Positions 1 to 8,169 of a DNA stretch of 64,000 bases are shown here, one piece after another. The notes beneath the pieces are model-generated. The model worked only from the letters and a program-made list of their open reading frames with translations. It did no database searches and was not told where the DNA came from. A program made the position numbers and the translations under genes. The stretch lies in contig PLDC01000015.1 of NCBI GenBank assembly GCA_003134995.1, positions 124,001-188,000 of the forward strand. Direction: 5' to 3'. This stretch comes from Acidobacteriaceae bacterium (GTDB lineage: Bacteria; Acidobacteriota; Terriglobia; Terriglobales; Acidobacteriaceae). The stretch's first letter is position 1. Every line of letters begins with the position of its first letter.

Positions 1-99
1 TCAGCAATCGAGTAATCTAAAAATTTGATCGAGCCGGCGCAAGGGTTTCAAATTGCCAAATTACCCGATTACTAAATTACCAAATCGTCCGATCCTCTC

Positions 100-1149
100 A
101 TGAATGGCGTCATCATCGTAGACAAGCCCTCCGGTTGGACCTCGCACGATGTGGTCAACCGCTTGCGCCGAATTTTAGGCCAGCGCTCTGTCGGTCACCT
201 CGGCACGCTGGATCCCCTGGCCACGGGCGTGCTCCCTCTTGTCACCGGCAGCTTAACCCGACTGGCGCAGTTCTATACCGTATCCGAAAAAACTTATGAA
301 GGCGTAATCCGCTTCGGCTTCGCCACCAACACCTACGACGCCGATGGCGAACCCCTTGAGGCAAATGTCGGTACAGCCGCCCCCGACTCTCCAGAGGGCC
401 GCAAACCTGATCTCAGCCTGGAGGCTCTGCAAAATCTTTCCGCAAGATTCATCGGCGTGATCGACCAAGTCCCGCCGCCATTCTCAGCCAAGAAAATTCA
501 AGGTGTCCCCGCCTACAAGCTGGCCAGAAAACAACAAGAAGTAATTCTCAAGCCGGTGCAGGTAGAGATCAAAGAGTTCATCATCACAACCGTCCAAGGC
601 GACCGCGCGACCTTCCGCGCCCGCGTAGCATCGGGAACCTACATGCGTTCTGTAGCCCACGAAATGGGTCAGCAACTAGGCTGCGGAGCGCACTTGGAAT
701 CCCTGCGCCGCATTGCCGTAGCTGAATTCGAAATCACTCAAGCCCACACCCTCGAAGAAATTGAAAACAAATTGAGTGAATCCAAAAGTGGACAAAGGAG
801 TAAGATCCAAAATGCTGCGCAAGTGTTTCAGGAGCGATCGAGCGCGAGACCCAGAAAAAGTTGTCATTCCGAACCGGGCGCCAAGCCCGGTGAGGAACCC
901 GCTTTTTCTCGCCCCGAAATACTTGAAGCTCTCTTCGTTCACCCGCGCCAACTTCTGCCCCAATTCCCATCCGTCACCGCCGACGAACCAACCGTCGCTC
1001 GCATCCTCACCGGACGCCCCATCAACCTCCCAGAACATACCCGCGCTCGCCAGGTCAAAGTCTTCCAAGGGCAAAGAGACCTGATTGCTATAGCCACTCG
1101 AGTAGCTGGTACGCTATTCCACCCAAAAATCGTCTTTCCTCTCGCATAA
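100..1149 (+). CDS. truB: tRNA pseudouridine(55) synthase TruB
   Basis: Converts U55 of the tRNA T-loop to pseudouridine in the cytoplasm. The N-terminal catalytic core is clear: VDKPSGWTSHDVV near residue 8 and GHLGTLDPLATGVLP near residue 32, which holds the catalytic Asp. ASGTYMRSVAHEMG near residue 178 is the second conserved block. At 349 aa it is longer than the usual roughly 300 aa; the excess lies at about residues 228-272 in low-similarity sequence that includes an in-frame dispersed repeat. The C-terminal PUA-like end (RILTGRPINLP) follows the insertion, so the frame is intact. It converges with the phage-like block, whose last gene ends 40 bases downstream. Confidence 0.95.
   Translation: MNGVIIVDKPSGWTSHDVVNRLRRILGQRSVGHLGTLDPLATGVLPLVTGSLTRLAQFYTVSEKTYEGVIRFGFATNTYDADGEPLEANVGTAAPDSPEGRKPDLSLEALQNLSARFIGVIDQVPPPFSAKKIQGVPAYKLARKQQEVILKPVQVEIKEFIITTVQGDRATFRARVASGTYMRSVAHEMGQQLGCGAHLESLRRIAVAEFEITQAHTLEEIENKLSESKSGQRSKIQNAAQVFQERSSARPRKSCHSEPGAKPGEEPAFSRPEILEALFVHPRQLLPQFPSVTADEPTVARILTGRPINLPEHTRARQVKVFQGQRDLIAIATRVAGTLFHPKIVFPLA
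855..907 (+). repeat. Dispersed palindromic repeat inside truB
   Basis: The stretch begins AGTTGTCATTCCGAACCGGG, has a CCGGGCGCCAAGCCCGG hairpin and ends TGAGGAACCCGCTTTTT. This framework (TGTCATTCCGA, then GAGGAA, then GCTTTTT) resembles the dispersed repeats at 20509, 39156 and 55885. Here it is translated in frame as part of truB. Confidence 0.6.
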
Positions 1150-1189
1150 GCCAACATCGCTCCCGCAGCCCATGCGCAAGAACTTCTTC

Positions 1190-2440
1190 CTACGAACTTG
1201 CCTTGACGACAGCTACAGTTGGCGCGTCCAAATCCCCTAACCCCCGCATCCTCCGAACCTCATTCACCGTCAACACGCCGTTTTGCAGAAGAATCTGTTG
1301 AATCTGCGCCTCTTCCAGCGGATCCTGCGTATCCAACTCCGCAAACACAAATTCCAGATCGTTCCATCCCAGCCGTTTTTGAATCGCGTCCCGCGTAAGA
1401 TGTTCCGCGAGCAGTCGCGCCGTCGGCACAATCGCCTGCCGAAACGCCAGGTCGTTATATTCTTCAGCGGTCGAACGATTAACGTCAGCCTCCACCCCCA
1501 AATAAAACGGAGGCAGATCAAACGCATCCGCGATCACTCGCAACAAAAACTCCTGCCACTGCAATCGCAAATCAGCATCGGTGCCTCCGCCGAACCGCAG
1601 CACCTCCGGTTTGCTTTCGACCGAAAGAATCGGCACTCGCCCAGTGCCCTCAATCTCATCCTGCCACCAGCGAATCAGTCGCTCGTGATGCTCTGGAGTC
1701 AAATCCTGCAGCCACAGCGCATATTGCACTACCGAGTTCGACGCCAGCCGCGACGCATACCGGTGTGCGCCCAGAAACGCGTTGATCGTTTCAAACGCAA
1801 CTTCCAGCCGTCCCAAACCAAATGGAGTATGCGTCCGCGGATTCAGCCGGATGTAAATCAACTCATCGTCGTCCAAAGTGACTTGGCTTTTCGGCCCCGA
1901 CTGATCTGTGACCTGCAAGTAGCGCGCCCCCTGCGGCGAACCATCCCAATTCAGGTTCATCCGGATCGACGCACCGTCCACCGGCCACAATAACAACGGT
2001 CGTTTCGGATCGCCCGAAGTCTCCACCTCGATCGCCCCGTACCCGCCTACGATGATGTCTTCCAGCACCTGCTCCGAAAACGACCGGAACGAATCGTCAG
2101 GATTCGGCGAGTGGAAGTTCTCCGTAAGGATCTCCACACGCTCCGCTCCGCCAGGAATCGCTTCGAGCGAAAGGCCCTGGCGCGGTTGAATCCTCCAACG
2201 CATTCCCGCGATGCGATCCTTAATGCAATTGATCGCCCGCCGCGGCACCGGAATCTCCGAGAACCGCCGCAAGTTGTAAGCCGTAGGCTTCGGCATGATG
2301 TCGCCCGGCGGCCCGTAAGCGTTGAAAATGGAAGGCAACGGCAAAGTCCGCCGCTTCTTCTCGGCGCTCCCCAACGAAGCAGCCGAAGACACTCCCGCAA
2401 TCCGGCGCAAAGCGCCGCGCAACGTCTCTTTAATGTTCAT
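1190..2440 (-). CDS. Phage portal protein
   Basis: Portal proteins form the ring at the capsid vertex through which DNA is packaged. The 416-aa length fits the HK97-like portal family. The middle shows the typical order: NCIKDRIAGMRWRI near residue 70, a segment on displayed or synthesised values, then ADAFDLPPFYLG near residue 307 and a C-terminal helix pattern with LEEAQIQQILLQNGVLTVNE followed by VRRMRGL. It is the last gene of the minus-strand phage block and lies downstream of DUF3037. The start is ATG with only a weak purine stretch (GGAAAAA) ahead. No capsid gene follows, which is unusual for a portal gene. Confidence 0.88.
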   Translation of the reverse strand: MNIKETLRGALRRIAGVSSAASLGSAEKKRRTLPLPSIFNAYGPPGDIMPKPTAYNLRRFSEIPVPRRAINCIKDRIAGMRWRIQPRQGLSLEAIPGGAERVEILTENFHSPNPDDSFRSFSEQVLEDIIVGGYGAIEVETSGDPKRPLLLWPVDGASIRMNLNWDGSPQGARYLQVTDQSGPKSQVTLDDDELIYIRLNPRTHTPFGLGRLEVAFETINAFLGAHRYASRLASNSVVQYALWLQDLTPEHHERLIRWWQDEIEGTGRVPILSVESKPEVLRFGGGTDADLRLQWQEFLLRVIADAFDLPPFYLGVEADVNRSTAEEYNDLAFRQAIVPTARLLAEHLTRDAIQKRLGWNDLEFVFAELDTQDPLEEAQIQQILLQNGVLTVNEVRRMRGLGDLDAPTVAVVKASS

Positions 2441-2716
2441 AAGATTTTTCCGTTACTGCCGGCGCAGTTCGTGAGCGCTCAAAAAGTAAAGCCCCGCCGA
2501 AGCGAGGCCTGCGCGACACAAACTTGAAACACCACTATCGAACTCTAAACGCTTGAACCAAACACGCTACGCCTCCGATGACGAAGGCCACATCAAACAA
2601 AAACAATCTCAAGTCTCACACACCCCGAGGGTACCAAGCCTCTCTGTTTGGATCGATTCCACAGAAACCCGCCCCCAAAGCTCACGAGAAGAATACCCTC
2701 CACCAGTCGCTTCCCC

Positions 2717-3526
2717 TCACGCTCTCAACTCCCGCCGAGCCACTTCCGCAAGCATCGGCATCTCAGCCGCCACGGCAATGCGAATCTTTTCGTCCTCCAT
2801 CATGCCCAACGCAAACTGAATGCTTTCCTCTGCTCGATCCAAATCGTCATCAATAACCGCCGTCAACATCGGAGCAGCCCCAGCCACCTTCGACATGACA
2901 GGTGCAATCCGTGGATAACGCGCAGCCAATAAAACCGCCGAGTCCACTCCCGCTTTTAGAGACACCGCATGGAACAACTTGATCTCGCCCGCGACGCGAT
3001 ATCCAAAGTCAAACTGAAACGGATCACCCGGCTTGGTATAAGTCGCCACCGGCACCGGAAGAACAAACTTCGCGACTCGGGCCTGCTCGAACGCGTCCCG
3101 CATCACTGCCAGAATCCGCTGCCGCCCGCTAACCTCCCGCTTGCCTCCAACCTTCGCCGCTTCCAAATACATCGAAGCCATCATCTCAATCTCAGCAACT
3201 GGATCCTCCGCCAGGCATCCCTTCGCCGGCGAAAGCTGGATCACATTCGAAAACGAATCCTCCAACCGCCGCAGCAAAACCTCACGCTCCCGCGTAGTAG
3301 CCAGTTGTCCGCGAATGTCCCGCTCCAGCGCTGCCAGCATGTCGACATCCGCCTGCGGATCTAAACACCGCACACGCCGCCAATCCCGCGTAAATCGAAC
3401 ATCCGCAAATCCATCTCCATTCGCACCAGGCTCGACCATAACCAGCCCAATATTGACGAACTCATTCTTAACCGCGTCCGGCACATACCGCAGTAAGAAA
3501 AATTCGAGCTGTCGCCGATCAGCCAT
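2717..3526 (-). CDS. DUF3037 family protein
   Basis: The 269-aa protein opens with FFLLRYVPDAVKNEFVNIG followed by LVMVEPG, the signature of DUF3037, a family of unknown function often encoded beside HipA-like kinases. No signal peptide or membrane segment is visible. It lies 45 bases downstream of the HipA-like gene on the same strand, so co-transcription is likely. Both genes sit between terminase and portal. Family membership is recognised from the N-terminal motif; a toxin-antitoxin or defence role is only inference. The 276 bases between it and the portal gene hold no gene I can support. Confidence 0.8.
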   Translation of the reverse strand: MADRRQLEFFLLRYVPDAVKNEFVNIGLVMVEPGANGDGFADVRFTRDWRRVRCLDPQADVDMLAALERDIRGQLATTREREVLLRRLEDSFSNVIQLSPAKGCLAEDPVAEIEMMASMYLEAAKVGGKREVSGRQRILAVMRDAFEQARVAKFVLPVPVATYTKPGDPFQFDFGYRVAGEIKLFHAVSLKAGVDSAVLLAARYPRIAPVMSKVAGAAPMLTAVIDDDLDRAEESIQFALGMMEDEKIRIAVAAEMPMLAEVARRELRA

Positions 3527-3571
3527 GAATGTTCTACCCTGTGCTCCTCTGTGTCCTCTGTGTTAAAGGTC

Positions 3572-4375
3572 CTAAGCCTGTTCTCTCCACCGCGGAAACG
3601 GCCGCCGCGGCGAAACGCGAAACGCCTCAATCAACTCTCTCACCATTCCACGCCGAGTGATCAAAGTTCGCACCAGCTTCTCCAACTCATCCCACTCTCC
3701 TCCATACCACTCCGGAGGAATCTCCCCCGCCAAACTCCACACTACATCCTCTTCCATCTTTTCGATGCGCGAGAGCCACGGCTCAAACGACTCCCACCCG
3801 CGGACGCTTTCATACACTTCATTCCGCGCATACACCCCGCGTAGCGGATAATCCGGAAACGTCCACTCCCCCGCGTTGAAACAATATCCCTGATCGATAA
3901 ACGCCGCCGTATATTTTTTCTCCCGTAACTTCCTCCAAAAGGCCGCCTGCCGCCCGTTCGCGTTTCCTGTCCACTTATCCACCACGAGCATTCCTGGAAA
4001 CGTCTCCAGGTTTCGCACCAGGCCAAACATCTCCACTGGAAGATAATCAAACACCTGCCCTTCCAGCGGACTAACCGCATACCTCGATCCGAACTGCAAA
4101 CCAGCCTGGCACGGGATTGTGTTGTGCGCCAGTTGAATGCTCAACTCCGCCGTATGCTCCACCAGCCATGCGCCCACTTCCACAACCTCTGTCCCAGGCA
4201 CGGGCAGTCCTGCCCGCTCCGCCAATCGCGTCGCCAGCATCTCGTTCGTCAGAACCCGCAGATGCTGCGGATTATTTCGGAACTTCACCACATAGAACTG
4301 CCCATCGGAGCAGCGCATCAAATGCCCTTGCGCCCCGCCCCGCATCCGCCGCACGTGTTGGACAGCTTCCACCAA
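3572..4375 (-). CDS. HipA-like kinase domain protein
   Basis: Single-domain 267-aa protein resembling the HipA kinase core. FYVVKFRNN near residue 27 offers the ATP-binding Lys, LVVDKWTGNANGRQAAF near residue 130 matches the catalytic loop of HipA-type kinases (D..xGN), and FIDQGYCFNAGEW near residue 165 resembles the metal-binding segment. HipA enzymes phosphorylate proteins such as glutamyl-tRNA synthetase; the target here is unknown. The HipA N-terminal subdomain and a HipB-like partner are absent; the partner gene is DUF3037. The start is TTG, so the exact N-terminus is uncertain. Confidence 0.78.
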   Translation of the reverse strand: MVEAVQHVRRMRGGAQGHLMRCSDGQFYVVKFRNNPQHLRVLTNEMLATRLAERAGLPVPGTEVVEVGAWLVEHTAELSIQLAHNTIPCQAGLQFGSRYAVSPLEGQVFDYLPVEMFGLVRNLETFPGMLVVDKWTGNANGRQAAFWRKLREKKYTAAFIDQGYCFNAGEWTFPDYPLRGVYARNEVYESVRGWESFEPWLSRIEKMEEDVVWSLAGEIPPEWYGGEWDELEKLVRTLITRRGMVRELIEAFRVSPRRPFPRWREQA

Positions 4376-4573
4376 TCGAGTATGTCAAGCGTCAAGTGGC
4401 AGAGCCCGTGTGGCGCGGCCCCGTCCTGTTTTGCCGAAGCCCCAAGCGAAGCCGAGGGGGAAGCCGAAGGAACTCCTGCCCGCGAAAGCCTCGAAGGGGC
4501 GACACCCAACCACAAGGCCTGCAATCTTACTCCAACTCAACCCACTCGATGTGACGAATGAACTTCGCTAAGC

Positions 4574-4720
4574 TCACCCCTCCACCGCAAGGCTCCCCAC
4601 CTCTAGCGTCCTCTTCTTCACGCCGCGTCCCACATCCTGCCGCCGCACTGCGAGCGCAATCGCCATTGCCATCACGCAATCATCATGTGTTCCATCGGCA
4701 GCCGCCGCGTTTCCATTCCG
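4574..4720 (-). pseudogene. Displaced C-terminal end of the terminase (frameshift)
   Basis: The terminase frame stops at 4683, but the next frame, entered near 4713-4725, continues for about 45 codons to a stop at 4574. It reads NGNAAAADGTHDDCVMAMAI, which is the G(T)HDD...A.A nuclease-domain ending expected of large terminases. One surplus base near 4715-4725 would account for this. The rest of the gap up to 4375 is GC-rich sequence with no gene I can support. Confidence 0.7.
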
Positions 4721-6110
4721 AATGCCGAACAAACGTCCGGCACTCTTCCAGCAACCGCAGGCTATGGAACAGCTCCGGCTCTGCCATCAGCACCGCCGCC
4801 ATATTGTCAATCATCGCCGGGCGGCTCGCCGCGGACGTTAACCAGCCGAGTTGGCCATCCTTCTCAAAGATGTTTTCGTATCCCAGAGTATTCAGATACG
4901 CCAGCACTCCGAACCCATGATTGTTCCGCTCCACCGCCACCAGCGCATGCTCATATCTCTGCCCCAGGTCCGCAACCCGCCGCGCAAGTTCGAACGGCGG
5001 AAAGTGGCCATGCAATTCTGCGCACTGCATTCCCATCTCCCGTTCGATCACCTGCGCGCACGCATAATCGCCGTCCGATCCGCCCCCTGCCGTGTCCGCT
5101 CCGATGATGTATCGTCTTCCTTTTTGCGCCGGGAACCAGGTTGTAAGTCTTCCATTGTCTTCCGATGCCGTCTCATTCCCAGCCATCCCAAACGCCTTTT
5201 CAATCGCTCCCAGTTCGAACACACATTCTCCGGAGGCCAGAAAGCACGAGCTGGGATCTTCCGCATACTCCTGGGCTGCCAGTCCACGCAGCGCATTCCA
5301 TTGCTTGCGCCTCCATGCAATTTGCGCCTCGTTCAATCCATGCGTCTTCATCAACAAATTTTCTTCCGCAGTCAGCTCCAGTGGCGACAGTATCGTTCCC
5401 TTTTTCGCGACGACTCGGTAGCTGTCGTCATACCACCACGGAAAAAAATGTTGCGTGTAACCAGTCTCAATCGCCTGCTGCCACTCGCGGTAAAAAACCC
5501 CAGTCGCTCCGTTGGGCGTTGATTCCAGCACGATCTCGCCATCCGGCACCACCCCGGCCCTGAGAGAAGCCAGCGTTTCCATCCCGCCGCGGGGCCAGCG
5601 TGAGACCTCTGAACAGTGCAGATTGTGAATGGTCATCCCGCGCCCCGCGTTGTCGTCAGCCGTTTCCACTCGATATTCGCTGTCGAGTCGGGGAAATACG
5701 ATCTGACGAACATTCGAGCGCGACTTCACCAGCGCGCCCCTCAGTATCGCTTTGGGCAGGTTCTCCCAAAAGCGCTGCACAATGTTGAATATCGCCTCCG
5801 CTGATTCCTGGCTGTGCGCCACCTGCACGGTTAACGTTCCCGGTTGCGTGATCGTCTGCAGAAAAAATCGCGCTGCGATGTACGTTGTAATCCCCACCTG
5901 CCGCGCCTTCAGAATGATGTTCTGCTTGCCGCAATTCCGCGAATATTCCCGCTGCGCACGGTTCAAACGCAACCACTTGGTTCCACCCCTCTTAGGACGA
6001 ATCTTCAGCAACCCGGCGATTAAGTAGTCTCGAACCGTTTCGTCACCCATAACCATCTGCCGATCCAGAAACGATCCGAACTGCTGCAATAGATAAAGAT
6101 CAATCTCCAA
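4683..6110 (-). CDS. Phage terminase large subunit (frameshifted near the end)
   Basis: ATPase and nuclease that packages phage DNA. KWLRLNRAQREY near residue 45 and IILKARQVGITTYIAARFFL near residue 65 (a Walker-A variant with KARQVG) match the ATPase domain; LTVQVAHSQESAEAIF follows. The RNase H-like nuclease domain starts at YIIGADTAGGGSDGDYACAQ near residue 335, with the expected acidic residue; VAVERNNHGFG near residue 393 is the next nuclease motif. The start is TTG with GAGGTGAGA ahead. The last motif (HDD) lies in another frame (4574-4720), so the product as encoded lacks its final acidic residues and packaging is probably lost unless the shift is a sequencing error. Confidence 0.88.
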   Translation of the reverse strand: MEIDLYLLQQFGSFLDRQMVMGDETVRDYLIAGLLKIRPKRGGTKWLRLNRAQREYSRNCGKQNIILKARQVGITTYIAARFFLQTITQPGTLTVQVAHSQESAEAIFNIVQRFWENLPKAILRGALVKSRSNVRQIVFPRLDSEYRVETADDNAGRGMTIHNLHCSEVSRWPRGGMETLASLRAGVVPDGEIVLESTPNGATGVFYREWQQAIETGYTQHFFPWWYDDSYRVVAKKGTILSPLELTAEENLLMKTHGLNEAQIAWRRKQWNALRGLAAQEYAEDPSSCFLASGECVFELGAIEKAFGMAGNETASEDNGRLTTWFPAQKGRRYIIGADTAGGGSDGDYACAQVIEREMGMQCAELHGHFPPFELARRVADLGQRYEHALVAVERNNHGFGVLAYLNTLGYENIFEKDGQLGWLTSAASRPAMIDNMAAVLMAEPELFHSLRLLEECRTFVRHSEWKRGGCRWNT

Positions 6111-6184
6111 ATCTCACCTCAATATCACGAGAGCCGCGAATAGGACTGCCATTCAACCTGAAAGCCGGCAGCTGGCACCTTCTC

Positions 6185-7234
6185 TCACACTTCCGTCGAA
6201 TCCTCATTCCGCATCCGCGCGTACTGCCGGATTCCATCCCGCAAAATCATGCTGCGCTCGGTGAGCTGATGCAGTCCCTGCCAATCTTTTTTTAAATCGA
6301 CTTGCGGGTCGTATCCCGACTGCGCCAGAAACTTCCAACGCTGGTCATACGAGCGATTCTTTTTCGCCCCGTGAAAAAGATGGTTCACCAATCCTGGCAA
6401 ATAACCGACGTTCCGCCGGATATATTTCTCTGCCCGCTCCTGCCACTCCCGGCACAACTGGATGTATGCCGGCGAAAAACCCGAGTACAAAGATCGGTGA
6501 ACCTGCCCCACAAGTGCCGACGCCATGTGCCAATCCCCTGACCCTAGAATGGCGTGATCCATCAGCATTCCAACGTTCTCCAGCGAGCTTCGCTTCGCCG
6601 CCCAGGCAAATCCCGGATGCCAAAATTGCCCGCTGTGAACGCTGTAATAGCCGTATGCCGGCTTCGGCTGCATGAACGCCGCATCATGCGGGCTCGGCCG
6701 GTCCGTCACCCACTTGTAAAAAAACCCCGGAGTCGTGGCCAGCGGTTCATAATGCGGCCCAATGTCCTGCGCATGGCTGAACATCTGCAGCACGTCATAA
6801 TGTTGCAGAAGCTGCAGCGTTTCCTGCGCCCAGTCCGGACGATTGAACTTCACGTCCGCATCAATCCACGCGACATACTTCGCGTCCGCCGGCAGTCGCT
6901 GGATCAGCAAGTTCAGCGCATTTTCCTTGTGCCAGATTTCGCTGGTAGTGCGCAATTGCAAATGCCGCGGATTGCCCGCCTGGGTCACCTCGAAGTACCG
7001 CTCTCCAAACGCAATCTCCGCCGTATACAGAATCGCGCCCGCCGCTTCGCACTCGCGTTCGAACATCCAATAATTCCAGTAACGCGACCGCCAACGCAGC
7101 GGATTCTCCAGCATCGTTACCACATGCAACCGGTCGGGAAGCACATGGATCCCCGGCTTCGCTTGCGAAGGATGATCGATACACCGCGAGCATTCGCAGC
7201 GCACATGATGTTGCAACTTCCAGTCGTCGCTCAC
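6185..7234 (-). CDS. Glycosyltransferase-like protein (GT-A fold)
   Basis: The 349-aa protein has VAWIDADVKF near residue 123, a DxD-type motif after a predicted strand, as in GT-A nucleotide-sugar transferases. The N-terminus has a small cysteine cluster (CECSRC) and the segment LHVVTMLENPLRWRSRYWNY. AKRSSLENVG and GSGDWHMASALVG downstream resemble acceptor-side motifs of family-2-like enzymes. No signal peptide. GTG start with GGGGGATG ahead. It lies between terminase and the lipoprotein gene. A link to the giant carbohydrate-active protein upstream is inference; phage genomes do carry such enzymes for host or virion glycan modification. Confidence 0.65.
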   Translation of the reverse strand: MSDDWKLQHHVRCECSRCIDHPSQAKPGIHVLPDRLHVVTMLENPLRWRSRYWNYWMFERECEAAGAILYTAEIAFGERYFEVTQAGNPRHLQLRTTSEIWHKENALNLLIQRLPADAKYVAWIDADVKFNRPDWAQETLQLLQHYDVLQMFSHAQDIGPHYEPLATTPGFFYKWVTDRPSPHDAAFMQPKPAYGYYSVHSGQFWHPGFAWAAKRSSLENVGMLMDHAILGSGDWHMASALVGQVHRSLYSGFSPAYIQLCREWQERAEKYIRRNVGYLPGLVNHLFHGAKKNRSYDQRWKFLAQSGYDPQVDLKKDWQGLHQLTERSMILRDGIRQYARMRNEDSTEV

Positions 7235-7385
7235 AAAATCATCCCCCGATCATTTGTCATGCCGAGCCGAAATTTCCGCCTGCCGGTTCTTCTTCGCGTC
7301 CTTACCGGCCGTTCTTCGCGAACTTTGCGGTTAGAAGCTTCTGGGGTTCGCCACTCTCATGCCCCAGTCGCGAATCTAACGGCCC

Positions 7386-8051
7386 TTACTTCAAAAGCCC
7401 CGCACTGGCCCAGCGTGCCACCTTGCCATGCAAATGAATCCTCATCCCGGCCGTAGCATGGTCCAAGCCCGCATCGCCGGTCTTAGCCGTCATCGTCGCG
7501 TTGTACGAAGTCACAAACTCGCTAGCCGTTAGCGGAGGCTGCTTCTTTACTTGTTTCGCCGCCACAGCCATCATCCCCGGCGACGCATCCGCACTCACCA
7601 GCGGCACGATCGCCGCCACTGACTCCACTTCCGAAAGCAGTATTCCAATCACTGCTGTAATCTTTGCCTGCGTGGCGGGATCCGTGATATGCAGCGCCGG
7701 AAGAAGCCCGTTCAAGCTCGCTTGTACTGCACTCATCGCAGCCTGGATCTGGTTCAGCAGCCCCGGTTGCGCCGCAGCATCCGCCTTCTGATACTGTGTG
7801 ATCAACGATTGCATCAGTTGCAAATCCGAACCCGCCTGCGCGCCCGCGCTTTGTACCGTCTGCAAATCCGCAGCCGAAACATTACTCCCCGACAACGTCG
7901 CCACCAGCGTCACCAGGTTCGCGATTCCCGGAATAAGCGCCGCCACAATCTGCTCCGCTTCGCCAATCCACGCCGTTGAGCACGCCGAACACATCAGCGT
8001 CGCGCACAACATCACCGCCACCAACGCTTTCGTCATTCCAGTCTTCTTCAT
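7386..8051 (-). CDS. Predicted lipoprotein of unknown function
   Basis: The 221-aa protein begins MKKTGMTKALVAVMLCATLM and then CSAC, a lipobox with Cys near residue 24, so lipid anchoring is likely. The mature part is Ala-, Ser- and Val-rich with helical stretches (VTLVATLSGSNVSAADLQTV) and no recognisable domain. AGGAGA precedes the ATG by a good distance. It follows the 2180-aa protein gene after a cluster of hairpins. Phage-encoded lipoproteins can act in superinfection exclusion, but nothing here shows that. Confidence 0.7.
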   Translation of the reverse strand: MKKTGMTKALVAVMLCATLMCSACSTAWIGEAEQIVAALIPGIANLVTLVATLSGSNVSAADLQTVQSAGAQAGSDLQLMQSLITQYQKADAAAQPGLLNQIQAAMSAVQASLNGLLPALHITDPATQAKITAVIGILLSEVESVAAIVPLVSADASPGMMAVAAKQVKKQPPLTASEFVTSYNATMTAKTGDAGLDHATAGMRIHLHGKVARWASAGLLK

Positions 8052-8084
8052 GTTTTATCTCCTGTTCTAAATTCAATTTCGATT

Positions 8085-8165
8085 AACAAATAAAGAGGCA
8101 CGGCTTTCACCGTGCCTATAGCGCCGCCGTCTCGGCGGCTGTCGGGCGGGCGTTCTCGCCCGCCC
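8085..8165 (-). terminator. Array of three hairpins after the 2180-aa gene
   Basis: Three inverted repeats lie head to tail directly after the stop codon: GGGCGGGCG/CGCCCGCCC at 8144-8165, GCCGCCG/CGGCGGC at 8123-8139, and AGGCACGG/CCGTGCCT at 8096-8117. The last is followed on the minus strand by CTTTATTTG, a weak T-rich tail. Read together they look like a strong factor-independent terminator zone. Confidence 0.65.
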
Positions 8166-8169
8166 TTCG

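Noticed and set aside
1283-1993. 236-aa plus-strand frame over the portal gene
   Set aside because: Shadow of the portal protein; no start signal or motif.
4318-4524. 68-aa minus-strand frame between terminase and the HipA-like gene
   Set aside because: It mainly overlaps the HipA-like gene start and repeat-like GC-rich DNA, with no start signal or motif.
6554-7456. 300-aa plus-strand frame over the glycosyltransferase-like gene
   Set aside because: Arg-rich antisense shadow; the minus-strand frame has DxD and other motifs.
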